Source: Planctomycetota bacterium (lineage in GTDB: Bacteria; Planctomycetota; Phycisphaerae; UBA1845). From it: a DNA stretch of 27,737 nt. The position numbers and the translations under genes are program-made. Under the pieces are notes generated by a model, which ran no database searches, had not been told where the DNA came from, and saw nothing but the letters and a program-made list of their open reading frames with translations. Location of the stretch: assembly GCA_024278775.1 (NCBI GenBank), contig JAJRSP010000184.1, forward strand, positions 1 through 27,737. The letters run 5' to 3'. This document shows, in pieces, positions 16,306 through 25,811 of the stretch. Every line of letters starts with the position of its first letter. Position 1 is the stretch's first letter.

Positions 16306-17997
16306 CTACGATCCGGCAGGTGCATGAGAGGTTCTGGCCTGAGAAGATTTACCATGTCCTCTCCTGGATGGCTTGCCCTTGCCGCCTGGGCGGCCCTTGC
16401 GGCCTCTGTGGGAGGAGGAACCGGAGTTACCGTCCGCCGCTTTCGCGACGTCGGGAATCATCCGGATATGTTCGTCGTTAAAGGCAAGCAGCACCTGCTC
16501 GCCCACCCGAACCCCTTTCGTAACCTCAGCCCACTCCATCCCGATCGAGCCAATTTCCACCTGCGAAAAAGAAACGTCTCCGTCCTGTTCCTCGAAAACG
16601 AACCGACGATTCCCCACGGTATAGATAGCCTGAACCGGCACCGCCGCAGCCGCGTCCACATGTTCCACAAGAATTTTCACGAACGCCGTCGCGCCGGGTT
16701 TCAGAGCCGTCGCGGACGCGTCCAGAGTGATCTCAGTTTCATATTCCTTCAGGTCGGGATTGAGCCAGCGGTTTTGCGTGTCGGCGAGTACCGCGATCTT
16801 AGTGACCGTGCCGTCGAACTCCTGCCCTTCCAGACCTTCGACCGTCACACGGGCCTTCTGCCCCAAAGAGAGCTTGCTTGCCTTGGATTCGTGAACACGA
16901 ACCACCACCAACATTTTCGAGGTATCGGGCAGAGACAACAGTACCTGCCGCTCGCGAACACTCGCCCCTTCTCGAATCTGGTTATCCGAGGACATGAAAT
17001 AACCACCGCCGTCATAATAAACGACAAAACCTTGTGTCGGAGCGTAGATACGGCATTGCTCCTGCTGGCGGCGCAGTTTGGCCAGCTGATCTTGGTTGAG
17101 CTGAAGCTCCTTTCGCCGCCCTTCCACAGCCGCCACCTGTTTTGCTTCCTCTGCCTCGGCGCTCTTTTTCGTACGACCGCATTCTTTGATCGCCTCTTCA
17201 ACGTCAGATTCGCGCTGGCGCAGCTCTGCGACATGGGTGTACTTCTCGAGAACTTTTCGCGAATGCTCGGCCTTCTCCAGATCCCAGACGGCCTTTTCGC
17301 TTGCGAACTTGGATTCCGCAAACTCCGTTTTTGTAATGAAATTCCTGGCGAGCAGCTTGACGGCCGCCTCGTAATCCTCCAACCGGCGGTCACGCGTGAT
17401 ACGCGCCTCTTTGATCGCGATGTCAGCGTCCTTGAGTCGCTGCGTCCAGTCCGCTTTTTCGTACTTCTCCAGTTCCAACTTGGTCAGCTCAATCTTCAGT
17501 TCCGCCTTGCGGATGTCACTTTCGTTTCGATCCCGTTGGATTTCAAGCTCCGTCTTGGCCGCTTCGTATGCCGCAATGGCGTTGGCCTCTTTCAGCTCCT
17601 CTTGTTGGATGCGATTTTTTATTTCGTCACTCGCCAGTTCCACCAACAACTCGCCCTTCTTGACCGCCTTGCCTTCTTTGACGAGCGAAATAATTGTCGA
17701 ACGACCCTCGACCTCGCATACAATATCTGTGGAAGTCGCCGCCTTCAGCTCGCCCTTCTCCTTCAGCATGACTGAGAAGGCCCGCGGTGCCACGGTAAAC
17801 TTGGTGACGTCACTCGATGAACCGTTGCCCAAAGAAGGCAGCATCGACCAACCGGTGATCCCCGCCGCAAGCAACACCAAAATAAAGACAGCACGCCGCG
17901 CCACCCGCTTCGTACGAGTCGGCCGGACTTCTGAGACGGGACGCCCCATGTCGGAGATCGCTTCCGCCGGGGAACTGGATGGGGTCATGGTTGTCAT
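16306..17997 (-). CDS. HlyD/MacA-like periplasmic adaptor protein (563 aa)
   Basis: Membrane fusion protein linking an inner-membrane pump to an outer-membrane channel. Start at ATG 17997 with GAGG 8 nt upstream. One membrane helix at about residues 35-52 (AVFILVLLAAGITGWSML) is followed by lipoyl-type half IVCEVEGRSTIISLVKEGKAVKKGELLVEL. A long charged coiled-coil spans about residues 115-325 (many E/K heptads), then the second half IYAPTQGFVVYY. Beta-barrel segments follow (MLVVVRVHESKASKLSLGQ, ALKPGATAFVKILVE). The final 45 residues are very basic and Gly/Ser-rich (GRKGRPGGKGKPSRRGHGK), which is unusual for the family. Likely partners are the neighbouring ATPase and TolC-like protein. Confidence 0.92.
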   Translation of the reverse strand: MTTMTPSSSPAEAISDMGRPVSEVRPTRTKRVARRAVFILVLLAAGITGWSMLPSLGNGSSSDVTKFTVAPRAFSVMLKEKGELKAATSTDIVCEVEGRSTIISLVKEGKAVKKGELLVELASDEIKNRIQQEELKEANAIAAYEAAKTELEIQRDRNESDIRKAELKIELTKLELEKYEKADWTQRLKDADIAIKEARITRDRRLEDYEAAVKLLARNFITKTEFAESKFASEKAVWDLEKAEHSRKVLEKYTHVAELRQRESDVEEAIKECGRTKKSAEAEEAKQVAAVEGRRKELQLNQDQLAKLRRQQEQCRIYAPTQGFVVYYDGGGYFMSSDNQIREGASVRERQVLLSLPDTSKMLVVVRVHESKASKLSLGQKARVTVEGLEGQEFDGTVTKIAVLADTQNRWLNPDLKEYETEITLDASATALKPGATAFVKILVEHVDAAAAVPVQAIYTVGNRRFVFEEQDGDVSFSQVEIGSIGMEWAEVTKGVRVGEQVLLAFNDEHIRMIPDVAKAADGNSGSSSHRGRKGRPGGKGKPSRRGHGKSSQARTSHAPAGS

Positions 17998-18122
17998 GGT
18001 TGATGCCTCACAGGATACGGTGCGTTACGGACTCGCGGCCCCCTTCATCGTAACCACCTGGGAAATACCGGAAGGACGCCATAGTACATATCATCAAACA
18101 GAGTAACGTCTTACACCATAAA

Positions 18123-18136
18123 TCACAAAAATGTGA
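18123..18136. promoter_or_regulatory. Inverted repeat TCACA-AAAA-TGTGA upstream of the HlyD-like gene
   Basis: A perfect 5-4-5 inverted repeat in the gap between the TolC-like and HlyD-like genes, about 130 nt before the HlyD start. It could be an operator or a weak hairpin; its arms are in the reverse order of a CRP site, so it is not called as one. Confidence 0.25.
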
Positions 18137-18199
18137 CGTCTAAACTTGTGCGTACGCCACGCAGACACTCGACAGAGCTGTTGATCGAGCGTGGCAGGA

Positions 18200-19984
18200 T
18201 CACGATCCGTCATCTCCCGGTTCCAGCCAGCTCCCGTCGGCGGATACGCGAAGCATGCCGGTATCCCGGCGGGACTCCAGAATCGCAATCCGAAAGGCCG
18301 CCACTGCGTCCGCAAAATCATTTCTCGCCGCGAGCAAATCGGTTTCGGCGTCAACCACGTCCTGGTTGGTCTGCTTGCCGAGGTTATACTGCACCGTCGC
18401 AGCGGCGAGACGCCGCTCATTCTCGGTCACGTTCATTTCCTGGATTTGACGGACATCGGCCGTCTGCTCAATCCGCCGCATGGCTCGCCGGACGTCGGCC
18501 CGGACACGATCGACGAATTCCTCATGGCTACGTTGGGCCCGGCGAAGGGCAATTTGTGACGATCGATAATCCCTGATCTCCGTGCGGCGATCATCGAGAC
18601 GAAACTCCAACCCAGCCCGCCAGGAAGTACGTGACGTGTTCTGAGTGGTCGTCGAAAAATGGTCGGGATTCGAGTTGCTCAACAGGTCGGCCGTGAATTC
18701 CAAGTCCGGCAGGATGCGATTCTCCGCTATCACCACACCACGTCGGGCATCATCCACACGATCCGCATCGTTGAGCAAATCCAACCGGTAGGTCAGCGCC
18801 GTCTCAATCGCTTCTTCCACGCTGACCTCCGTCAAAAGGCCGTCGAGAGACTGACTCGCCTCGTCCGCCGACTGGTCGGGCACATCGAGTTGTTCCACCA
18901 CCGGCATGCCCAACAGAATCTTGAAACGGTCCATCGCCGTTTGATAATCCTCTCGCGTCCGGGAGAGCGCCACCTCGGCGTCACGAAGTGTCGATTGAGC
19001 ACGAGACGCATCGAACACGGTCTTGCTGCGACCCATACGCTCCGTAAAATCGGCCTTCTCCCACGCCTTCATTCGACTTTTGTAGCTCTTCACGGTATTG
19101 GCAATCGCAGTCCGGCGTTGCTGAACAGAAAAATAATTACTAGCCACGGTCACGAGAAACGAACGACGAAACCGCTCGTAGGTGCGCACGGCATAAATCA
19201 ATTCACGTTCGGCCACGTACCGTGACTCATACGCCACGCGACCGGCTCCACGAAACAGCGGGATGTTCGCCTCAAGAATAAGCTGCCCCGACTCGCCCGT
19301 CGTGACGTGCGTCTTCAGATCGTTGACAAAAGACGTCACCGCCCGCGCCGCCAACTCACCGCCGAGCGGGAGCCGTTGACGCACGGCGATTTCCGCCACA
19401 CTGGTCTGAGCCTGGTCGAGAACGGCATCCTTCTCGAAATCTTCGAATTCACTTTTCACGATAGTGGAAAACTGTGGCGTCCAGAGGTGACGCTCCAACG
19501 TCAAATCGAGTGCGGCCAGATAGAGGTCTTCTTTTGCATTCTGGAGATCCCGGGCGTGACGCTCCGCATAGGCAAGCGTCTGACGCAAATCGAACACCCG
19601 GCCGGTCTTCGATTCAGACCCCTCGACCACCGCTTCGCCGGTGTCAGGGTCAGAGCCGGCCACGTCCTCTTCACCGGCCCCTGAGGTGGCGACGTGTTCC
19701 TCAACGCGGCTCGTACTGCGCCGCGCGAAGTCCTCAGGCAGAGCCGCGTCCAAAGGACGGGGCGTGAACTGATACATCCGCTCATCGTGTTCAGCGCCAA
19801 CATTCGGCGATTCGATCGTGATGTCGGAAGTGAACCCCAACGCCGCGCGCTGGCGGTCAGCCACCGTACCATAGACTTGGGCGTCTGTGGCGGGCGAGAG
19901 TCTCGCAAAACACCCCCAGGATACAGCGGGAATCACCACGGCACATAGTCCATGCGAAAGAAACCGTAGGTTACGTCGATGCAT
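18200..19984 (-). CDS. TolC-family outer-membrane efflux protein (594 aa)
   Basis: Outer-membrane channel subunit of a tripartite exporter. Start preferred at ATG 19984 because GGGAG lies 4 nt upstream; the frame also opens at 20002. The N-terminus has a hydrophobic segment ending in Cys25 (AVSWGC), so a lipoprotein is possible though the lipobox is imperfect. After a variable acidic linker (to about residue 125) the two TolC repeats follow. Repeat 1 has LRQTLAYAERHARDLQNAKEDLYLAALDL and VRQRLPLGGELAA, and repeat 2 has VSVEEAIETALTYRLDLLNDADRVDDARR and LAAATVQYNLGKQTNQDVVDAETDLLAARND. Long helices with heptads match the alpha-barrel. It is first in the order TolC, HlyD, ATPase. Confidence 0.92.
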   Translation of the reverse strand: MHRRNLRFLSHGLCAVVIPAVSWGCFARLSPATDAQVYGTVADRQRAALGFTSDITIESPNVGAEHDERMYQFTPRPLDAALPEDFARRSTSRVEEHVATSGAGEEDVAGSDPDTGEAVVEGSESKTGRVFDLRQTLAYAERHARDLQNAKEDLYLAALDLTLERHLWTPQFSTIVKSEFEDFEKDAVLDQAQTSVAEIAVRQRLPLGGELAARAVTSFVNDLKTHVTTGESGQLILEANIPLFRGAGRVAYESRYVAERELIYAVRTYERFRRSFLVTVASNYFSVQQRRTAIANTVKSYKSRMKAWEKADFTERMGRSKTVFDASRAQSTLRDAEVALSRTREDYQTAMDRFKILLGMPVVEQLDVPDQSADEASQSLDGLLTEVSVEEAIETALTYRLDLLNDADRVDDARRGVVIAENRILPDLEFTADLLSNSNPDHFSTTTQNTSRTSWRAGLEFRLDDRRTEIRDYRSSQIALRRAQRSHEEFVDRVRADVRRAMRRIEQTADVRQIQEMNVTENERRLAAATVQYNLGKQTNQDVVDAETDLLAARNDFADAVAAFRIAILESRRDTGMLRVSADGSWLEPGDDGS

Positions 19985-20204
19985 GGTACTCCCGATGGTC
20001 ATCGCCAGCCGAAAAAACGCATTCTCAAGGGGTCACGCGAATCCTGGTATCAGGATCGGTCCGCCTCGTCCCCCGATCCTAGCCGAAAACGAACGATGCA
20101 ACCCTCCCTTGTACAAGATTCGACGATCCCGGACCCGAGACGTTATTATCCTATCCGTCGGCCAACGACTCCGGTAGGATGCCCTCGATAGCTCGGCCCC
20201 AACA

Positions 20205-21596
20205 GTGAACGAGATGACTCACACGACCAGAGCCCCAATCGATCGAAACCAAGGCCCGCCAATGACCCGACCCGAAACGCCTGGTCACACGGCCATCATC
20301 CAAGACGATCTGCGTTGGGTTGCTTGTACGGACATGGTGGTTCAACTGTTCGGCAGCGACGCCCCGCGGTGGCTCCACCTGGCCGATGACCCGCGCGCCA
20401 CATGCGTGAAGACGGGCCATCATCGTAGCATCTGGCGTGTCACGCTAGCCGATGGTGACGTCTTCGCTAAAGTATTCACAGGCCGCGGACCTCTTGATCA
20501 ATTCAAAGCATGGTGCGGACTCACGAACGGTCAACGCGAGTGGCATCACGCTGTGGCTGCAAGGAACAAGGGGGCAGCCGTTGCCTCGCCGCTCGCCGTA
20601 GGGGTCAAGCGTTCCCCTCCGGTCTCCGCGGTATACCTATGTCGGGGGTTCGATCGTGGCATCCCCCTTCCCGAGGCCTGGTTCGCCGCCTCGAAAGCGG
20701 CGCAACCAGGGCAGACCCGCCGAAGCCTCATTGAATCCGTGGCCGTGCTCTATGCCACTGCGCACCAGGCCGGACTCAACCACCTCGATGGGCATCCGCA
20801 CAACGTGCTCGTCCGAAATCACGACTCGGATGGGTTTGACTCGATATTTATCGACTTAGCCTGGGCGCGGATCAGAGCGCGTCCACTTGACACAACGGAG
20901 TCGGCCGCATCGCTCGCGCAGCTCGATCACTTTTTTCGCCGCGTAGCAACGAAAACCGAACGGCTGCGTTTTCTACACAGGTACCATAAAACAAGGTTCA
21001 CAAACGATCTGGATCTATCAGCGAGGGACCACATCCGAAGCCTGAGCGAGAAGATCGAATCCGCCCGCAAACACCATGCCGGGCGACTGGCTGGCCGACG
21101 AGATCGACGTTTGCACCAACACGGAAAATACTTCGCCACAATCCATTTCGGAAATGGGTGGTCCGGAGTTTTCACACTGAAGCACACGCGGCGGCACTTC
21201 TTCGACCTGAGTCATATCGAAGACCGCACGGAAGCCGACTGGCGTTCCATCATGGCTACGATCACTGCGGGCGTTTTTTCGAAGTCCGAGGAGACTGGTC
21301 CGTTGAAGGAAGACATGACATCAAAGGAAGACGGAGGGCTTGTCGTCACAGTGGACCGCGCGGCCGGTCTGACGCAGCGAATCGCATGGACCCTGTTTGG
21401 TTCACCAAGCCGGAACGTGTTCCTCGAATCGCACCGATGTCGGCATCGTGACCTGGTCGCTCCGTTGATTCTTGGGTTTGCACAGCGCCGCCGGGGAAGT
21501 TTGATTGATCTCTCCGTCACGATCCGACCGAAGCCGCAGCCGGACGTTCGTTCGCCCGGCATGACTCAGGAATGGCTCAAAGATGACCAACATTGA
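20205..21596 (+). CDS. WaaP/Kdo-kinase-like (InaA-type) lipopolysaccharide kinase family protein (463 aa)
   Basis: Protein-kinase-like fold acting on sugars of the LPS inner core in known relatives. Visible landmarks: [20 protein letters not shown] (nucleotide-binding lobe with conserved Lys), then the catalytic-loop equivalent [15 protein letters not shown] (Asp and Asn), then the metal-binding IDLAWARI. The C-terminal half, about 180 residues, has a basic stretch [20 protein letters not shown] and no recognised domain. The GTG at 20205, ATG at 20214 and ATG at 20262 (AAGG 8 nt upstream) are all possible starts; the last has the best context. The 3' end overlaps the macro-domain gene by 14 nt, so the two are coupled. 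LPS kinase function is inferred from family. Confidence 0.8.
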   Translation: MNEMTHTTRAPIDRNQGPPMTRPETPGHTAIIQDDLRWVACTDMVVQLFGSDAPRWLHLADDPRATCVKTGHHRSIWRVTLADGDVFAKVFTGRGPLDQFKAWCGLTNGQREWHHAVAARNKGAAVASPLAVGVKRSPPVSAVYLCRGFDRGIPLPEAWFAASKAAQPGQTRRSLIESVAVLYATAHQAGLNHLDGHPHNVLVRNHDSDGFDSIFIDLAWARIRARPLDTTESAASLAQLDHFFRRVATKTERLRFLHRYHKTRFTNDLDLSARDHIRSLSEKIESARKHHAGRLAGRRDRRLHQHGKYFATIHFGNGWSGVFTLKHTRRHFFDLSHIEDRTEADWRSIMATITAGVFSKSEETGPLKEDMTSKEDGGLVVTVDRAAGLTQRIAWTLFGSPSRNVFLESHRCRHRDLVAPLILGFAQRRRGSLIDLSVTIRPKPQPDVRSPGMTQEWLKDDQH

Positions 21597-22110
21597 AATC
21601 GTTCGCGGCGACCTCACGGAGCAGGTCGTCGACGCCATCGTCAACGCCGCCAATGAATCACTTCTGGGTGGGGGTGGTGTGGACGGTGCCATCCATCGGG
21701 CCGCAGGCCCACAACTCCTGGACGAATGCCGAACCCTCGGTGGATGCCCCACCGGACAAGCAAAAGCCACCAAAGCGTACCATCTCCCGGCTACGTACGT
21801 GGTTCATACGGTCGGTCCGGTGTGGCGCGGAGGGCAACAGCACGAGCCGGAATTGCTGGCGAGCTGCTACCAAACGTCATTGGCGACCGTCGCAAGTCTG
21901 GGGTGCCTGAGCGTCGCTTTTCCTGCTATCAGTTGCGGCGTATACGGCTACCCGTTGGCTCTGGCTGCCCGGGTTTCTCTTGATGCCGTTCGCTCGTTCG
22001 TCGACACCGAACCACTGCCCACGCTCGTGCGATGGGTCATGTACGACGAGAGCGCCTATCTGGCGTGGAAAGAAGCCTTTGCCCGCCCATGGCCTAACCG
22101 GGGTTCATGA
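21583..22110 (+). CDS. Macro-domain protein, ADP-ribosyl hydrolase of the YmdB type (175 aa)
   Basis: Removes ADP-ribose or acetyl from O-acetyl-ADP-ribose in relatives. Signature motifs are intact: [39 protein letters not shown] (loop 1 with the catalytic-type Asn and Asp residues), [27 protein letters not shown], and [20 protein letters not shown] (loop 2). The length matches single-domain family members. The gene starts inside the kinase gene and ends in TGA. Overlap with a kinase-fold gene suggests joint regulation, but no specific partner activity can be shown. Confidence 0.92.
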   Translation: MTNIEIVRGDLTEQVVDAIVNAANESLLGGGGVDGAIHRAAGPQLLDECRTLGGCPTGQAKATKAYHLPATYVVHTVGPVWRGGQQHEPELLASCYQTSLATVASLGCLSVAFPAISCGVYGYPLALAARVSLDAVRSFVDTEPLPTLVRWVMYDESAYLAWKEAFARPWPNRGS

Positions 22111-22797
22111 CGCTTTGTGCGGCCTTGCGTGGGACGATACCAGCGTCGCGGCATGCGGCGTCGCGGATTCAGCAGAGGCGTCCGGCTCGGCGTTTGCCCC
22201 TGCTATGCCTCGTTTGAACCCGCGCGATCAAACGCCCATCGTGTCACATCTCCGTGTGCAAGACACTTTGGATGGCATCAGGGCCGGGCAGCCACAGGGC
22301 GGCCCCACCTTCCATCTCCGGAAGAAGGAACGACCTCTCCAACCGTTATTCACAACCACCGATTCGGTCATACGTATACGAGTCCGACCTAACCCCCGTG
22401 CTTGACAGCCACTTGTAACAGCCCAACAATGGTTACCGACAGTGTGCGGGAGGCCTGTGCCACGAATAATCAGCCCCGCAAAGCTATTTTTCGTGATGCG
22501 GGTCGGCTTGGCCGGTTTCGGTAGAGTGGTCTCGCCTCCGCCGTGTGGCGAACAGATCCACCGGACCGGTTTCCGGGGTTGAAGACTTGGTCTGCGGTGT
22601 AAACCCGCCGTCCTGGCAAGACGGAAAAGAAGTTCTTGGAACAACAAAAACGCGAGCCCCCCATAGGTCTGATTCCCCCGGCTCATCCGGTTCCTTGGGA
22701 AAAGCTGACTTGGGGCACGCGGAAAGGCCGGTCGGTAGCTGCGAGTCCGACGTATTCGGCGGTTAACGGAGTCGACCCTAAGAAAGGTGTAGCGCCA
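22111..22797. other. Long non-coding leader and intergenic region before the protease
   Basis: About 690 nt without a convincing gene. A likely promoter lies at 22402-22430. The region downstream (about 360 nt to the protease ATG) is GC-rich with short inverted repeats such as CCGTC/GACGG near 22609 to 22624. It could be a structured 5' leader. Nothing matches a known riboswitch family by eye. Confidence 0.4.
22402..22430 (+). promoter_or_regulatory. Predicted promoter of the subtilase gene
   Basis: Consensus TTGACA (22402-22407), a 17-nt spacer and AACAAT (22425-22430, 4 of 6 matches). It would give a leader of about 360 nt before the ATG at 22798. Confidence 0.45.
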
Positions 22798-24675
22798 ATG
22801 GTGTTGCGTGCGGCAATGGTTCATCGACGTTGGTTAACGAGATCCCTGTGGTGTCTTCTGTGCCTCTGGGGCGTCGCCGCGTGGTGCGGTTCGGCGCTCG
22901 CGGCGGAACCGCCCGCACGTTTCTTCGTCATGCGTGACGGGCGAAAGATTCCGCTTCGGGAATCGAAAACGGAATACGGCGTCATTTTTAGAGATATCCG
23001 CTCGGTCAAAACCGGCGCGGCACGTCTGCGCTCGACCATCGGGGCCGAGGTACGTGACTTCAGCGGCAAACGCGAAAGCCGGGTCAAGCGGCTGCGCGTT
23101 ACCAAGACCAGCGCCGCGATGCGAGCGATGATCGCCGCGGATCCGTCCGTAGCCGAGGTCCACCCCACCTACTATTTCCCCCGCGCCTCCAAGACGAGCA
23201 TCGGCACGGGCACGTTGCTGGCCCGTGTGCAACCGGGACTTACCGACGTAGAGCTCCAACGTCTCTGGGATGATTTTGACGTCACCGTAGTCAAACACCA
23301 GCCGGGCCAAAAAGAGACGTACATCTTACGGCCATCCAACATGGATGAGCTGCTCTGTGCGGAAAAAATGGCTGATGATGCTCGCACGGTGTGGGCGCAA
23401 CCGAATTTCCGGTCTCCCGTGGTGCAGCATCAGATCGCACCTTCTGACGAGTTTTATTCCCTCCAGTGGCACCTGGACAACACCGGACAGGGCGGCGGCA
23501 CTCCAGACGCAGATATTGACGCCCCGGAAGCATGGACCATCGCCAACGGACAGGACGTTCTCATTGGCATGTTTGACGACGCTTGCGACGTCGACCATCC
23601 CGACCTCAGGGCCGGTTACACCGGGGTCGGGCAAGACCTCGCGTTGAGCTCCAACGCCGACGGAGCTGATGACCCCCGGCCCAAACAGCCCTTTGATGAC
23701 CACGGCACGCGCGTCATGGGTCTTGCAGTAGCCTCGGCCAACACCATTGGCGTCCGCGGCGTGGCGTATCAATCACAGTTCACCGTATCGCGCGGTATGG
23801 CGGCCGGCCTGACGGACGCCGAAATGGCGTTGGCCTTCGTTTTTGCAAAACAGCAAGACGTTGACGTTCACATCAACAGTTGGGGGTTCTTCCCACCCAT
23901 ACCAAACCCAGCCGTCATCGTGGATCAGATCGACAACGCGTTCAGGTTGGGCCGTGATAGAGGTGATCTCGATGGGGACGGTGTGTCCGACCCGCTTGGC
24001 ATGGTAATCGTTTTCGCATCCGGCAATTCTGACATTGAGAATGAAGTAGGGTTCGAGCTGTCAGCCTTGCCTTCCGTGATTGCGGTCGGCGCAAGCCACA
24101 ACGGTGATGCGCGCGCGAGCTATAGCAACTTCGGCGACACACTCAATTTTCTCGCACCGAGTGGTGATGATTTTCGATCGAAATTGTGGACCACAGACAA
24201 CCGCGACACCCTCGAGATTGCCAATCCGGGGGTGAACATCGGCGGCGTCAATGTCGAATCCCCTGGGTTTGAATTCTCGGAAACTGATCAGTCCGGTCTG
24301 TACACGGAGGGCTTCAACGGTACGTCAGGATCATGTCCGATCGCCGCGGGGGTGGCCGCTCTGATCCTCTCCGTCAACCCCATACTGACGGCCACAGACG
24401 TTCGAATCATCATGGAGCACACTTGTGACAAGATCAACCCGGCTGGTGCCGACTATGACGGCATCACCAATCGAAGCCTCAAATATGGCTACGGACGCAT
24501 CAACGCCAAGGCTGCCGTAGATGCCGCGAGTCAGTCCCTTACGACCTTCCGAACATGGCCGGACCTTCCGGCTGACGTCACGGTCAACAATTCCAGAATC
24601 GAGTGGCGCCGAAGCACGGGCACCGACGAGTTCCTCGTGGTTGAGAGCGTCGCGCCGTTTGGCTTTATCCCTTAA
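22798..24675 (+). CDS. Secreted subtilisin-like (S8) serine protease, catalytic part (625 aa), cut by an in-frame TAA
   Basis: Exported peptidase. Start at ATG 22798 with AAAGG 10 nt upstream; it opens a signal peptide (RRWLTRSLWCLLCLWGVAAWCGSALAA, written here in two parts: RRWLTRSLW and CLLCLWGVAAWCG). A pro-region of about 180 residues follows, ending near PSDEFYSLQWHLDNTGQ. The S8 core has the full catalytic triad: Asp260 in IGMFDDACDVDHPDL, His302 in DDHGTRVMGLA and Ser510 in NGTSGSCPIAAGVAAL, with the oxyanion Asn in FASGNSD. The Ser motif GTSGSCP differs from the usual GTSMA(T/S)P but keeps the nucleophile. After the core the frame ends at TAA inside a linker (SVAPFGFIP), and the same frame continues as the next entry. 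Either the long protein is a recent nonsense mutant or this shorter enzyme is what is made. Confidence 0.85.
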   Translation: MVLRAAMVHRRWLTRSLWCLLCLWGVAAWCGSALAAEPPARFFVMRDGRKIPLRESKTEYGVIFRDIRSVKTGAARLRSTIGAEVRDFSGKRESRVKRLRVTKTSAAMRAMIAADPSVAEVHPTYYFPRASKTSIGTGTLLARVQPGLTDVELQRLWDDFDVTVVKHQPGQKETYILRPSNMDELLCAEKMADDARTVWAQPNFRSPVVQHQIAPSDEFYSLQWHLDNTGQGGGTPDADIDAPEAWTIANGQDVLIGMFDDACDVDHPDLRAGYTGVGQDLALSSNADGADDPRPKQPFDDHGTRVMGLAVASANTIGVRGVAYQSQFTVSRGMAAGLTDAEMALAFVFAKQQDVDVHINSWGFFPPIPNPAVIVDQIDNAFRLGRDRGDLDGDGVSDPLGMVIVFASGNSDIENEVGFELSALPSVIAVGASHNGDARASYSNFGDTLNFLAPSGDDFRSKLWTTDNRDTLEIANPGVNIGGVNVESPGFEFSETDQSGLYTEGFNGTSGSCPIAAGVAALILSVNPILTATDVRIIMEHTCDKINPAGADYDGITNRSLKYGYGRINAKAAVDAASQSLTTFRTWPDLPADVTVNNSRIEWRRSTGTDEFLVVESVAPFGFIP

Positions 24676-25755
24676 GACGGAGCATGCTACGACACCCGTC
24701 AGATCGGATGTCAAGACGCCGCCCTGTCCGACCTACCGGACGGCGTTACCATATCCGCCGTGGGATGCGATGCCCTCGCTTGTACCTCCGGCGTCGGCGA
24801 TCTGTGTGCAGACCCAAAGGGTGGTGAAGACCACTGTCTCGATTTCACCACCTCGGGCAAGAAATACTTCGCCCTGTATGCACGAAGCACGGGCGGACGC
24901 TATTCATTCGGAGTAGGCATCGACTCAGACAACACCAGTGGTACGGCACCCGGCAGCGGGGGCATCACCACCGGGACGCCGGCCGTCACCATCCAAGCCA
25001 CACCACTCGAAGGCGAATCGCCCCTATCCGTACAATTCCGAGGGAACGCGGTCAGCACGGCCGCCATCGACGAATCGCGTACGGCGTGGGACTTCGACAC
25101 ATCGGACTCCACCCTCGTGGACTCCTCCAATCGAACGGCCGTCCACACATACACGGTAGAGGCCGGAGCCAAGGAGTCGTTCAAGGCCACGCTGACCATG
25201 TTCGACGTGAACGGCAACTCAGGTTCGGCCGAGGTGACGATTCAGGTCACCGGTCCAGAGACCGAAGCGTCATCCGCCGCACAACAGAGTAAGGGTGTCA
25301 CCATTGCGATAGGCACAGTCAACAACCCCGGTGCCAACATTACATCGGGAACGTCACCGCTCACGGTTCTATTCTCGATCGACGCCGCATCGCTTGCGGG
25401 AGAGTTGGAATCGGTCACATGGGATCTGGGTGACGGCGACAAGGCGACCAGCCTATCCGTCCCCCACACCTACGTGAACACCTCGGACCGTACTCAACGA
25501 ATTGCCATCACGGCTACCGTGTCATCCATCACAAGCTTGGGGGTCATATCGAAAGCAAGCTCCACGCGTTTTCTCACCGTAGAACCGGGAAGCGTCTCGA
25601 CTGATTCCAACAATCCCAATCTCAGTGGTGCCGGCGTGTCGGGCGGTGGCAGTGCCACGACGCCGTGTGGCGCGGTCGGTATGGTCTCGTGGCTCGGCCT
25701 TTTCGGCGTACTGCTATCCGTGAGGCTCGTACGCAGAAAACGCCGAGTTTGGTAA
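24676..25755 (+). pseudogene. C-terminal part of the subtilase: PKD-like domains and C-terminal Cys/membrane/basic anchor
   Basis: This stretch is in the same frame as the upstream protease and directly follows its TAA. It reads DGACYDTRQIGC, then a Cys-rich segment (VGCDALACTSGVGDLC) and a beta domain ending FALYARSTGGRYSFGVGID. Two PKD/immunoglobulin-like domains follow (VTIQATPLEGESPLSVQF ... AWDFDTSDST; then ITSGTSPLTVLFSIDA ... VTWDLGDGDKATSLSVPHTY). The end is GGGSATTPCGAVGM, a hydrophobic helix WLGLFGVLLSVRLV, and RRKRRVW, a tripartite sorting signal. It has no signal peptide or credible start of its own (an ATG at 24760 falls inside the Cys-rich segment), so it would be expressed only by readthrough or if the TAA is an error. 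Confidence 0.75.
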
Positions 25756-25811
25756 ATGAAGCGTAGTACGGGCGGCTACGCCTCACGAAGGATTCCCAGG
25801 AGACCGCATCC

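Noticed and set aside
16300..17775. 491-aa plus-strand frame opposite the HlyD-like gene
   Set aside because: Mirror of an intact adaptor gene with strong coiled-coil coding; Leu/Phe/Arg bias is typical of antisense frames.
18123..18136. CRP-like site
   Set aside because: The arms are TCACA then TGTGA, the reverse order of a CRP site, and the spacing is four rather than six.
18160..18202. TGA at the end of the TolC-like gene as a third Sec codon
   Set aside because: The protein is complete at that point, no Cys is expected there, and the sequence after it is not protein-like.
22473..22510. CGCAAAGCTA motif resembling part of a c-di-GMP riboswitch
   Set aside because: The rest of the GEMM-type consensus, including the second conserved helix and loop, is not present.
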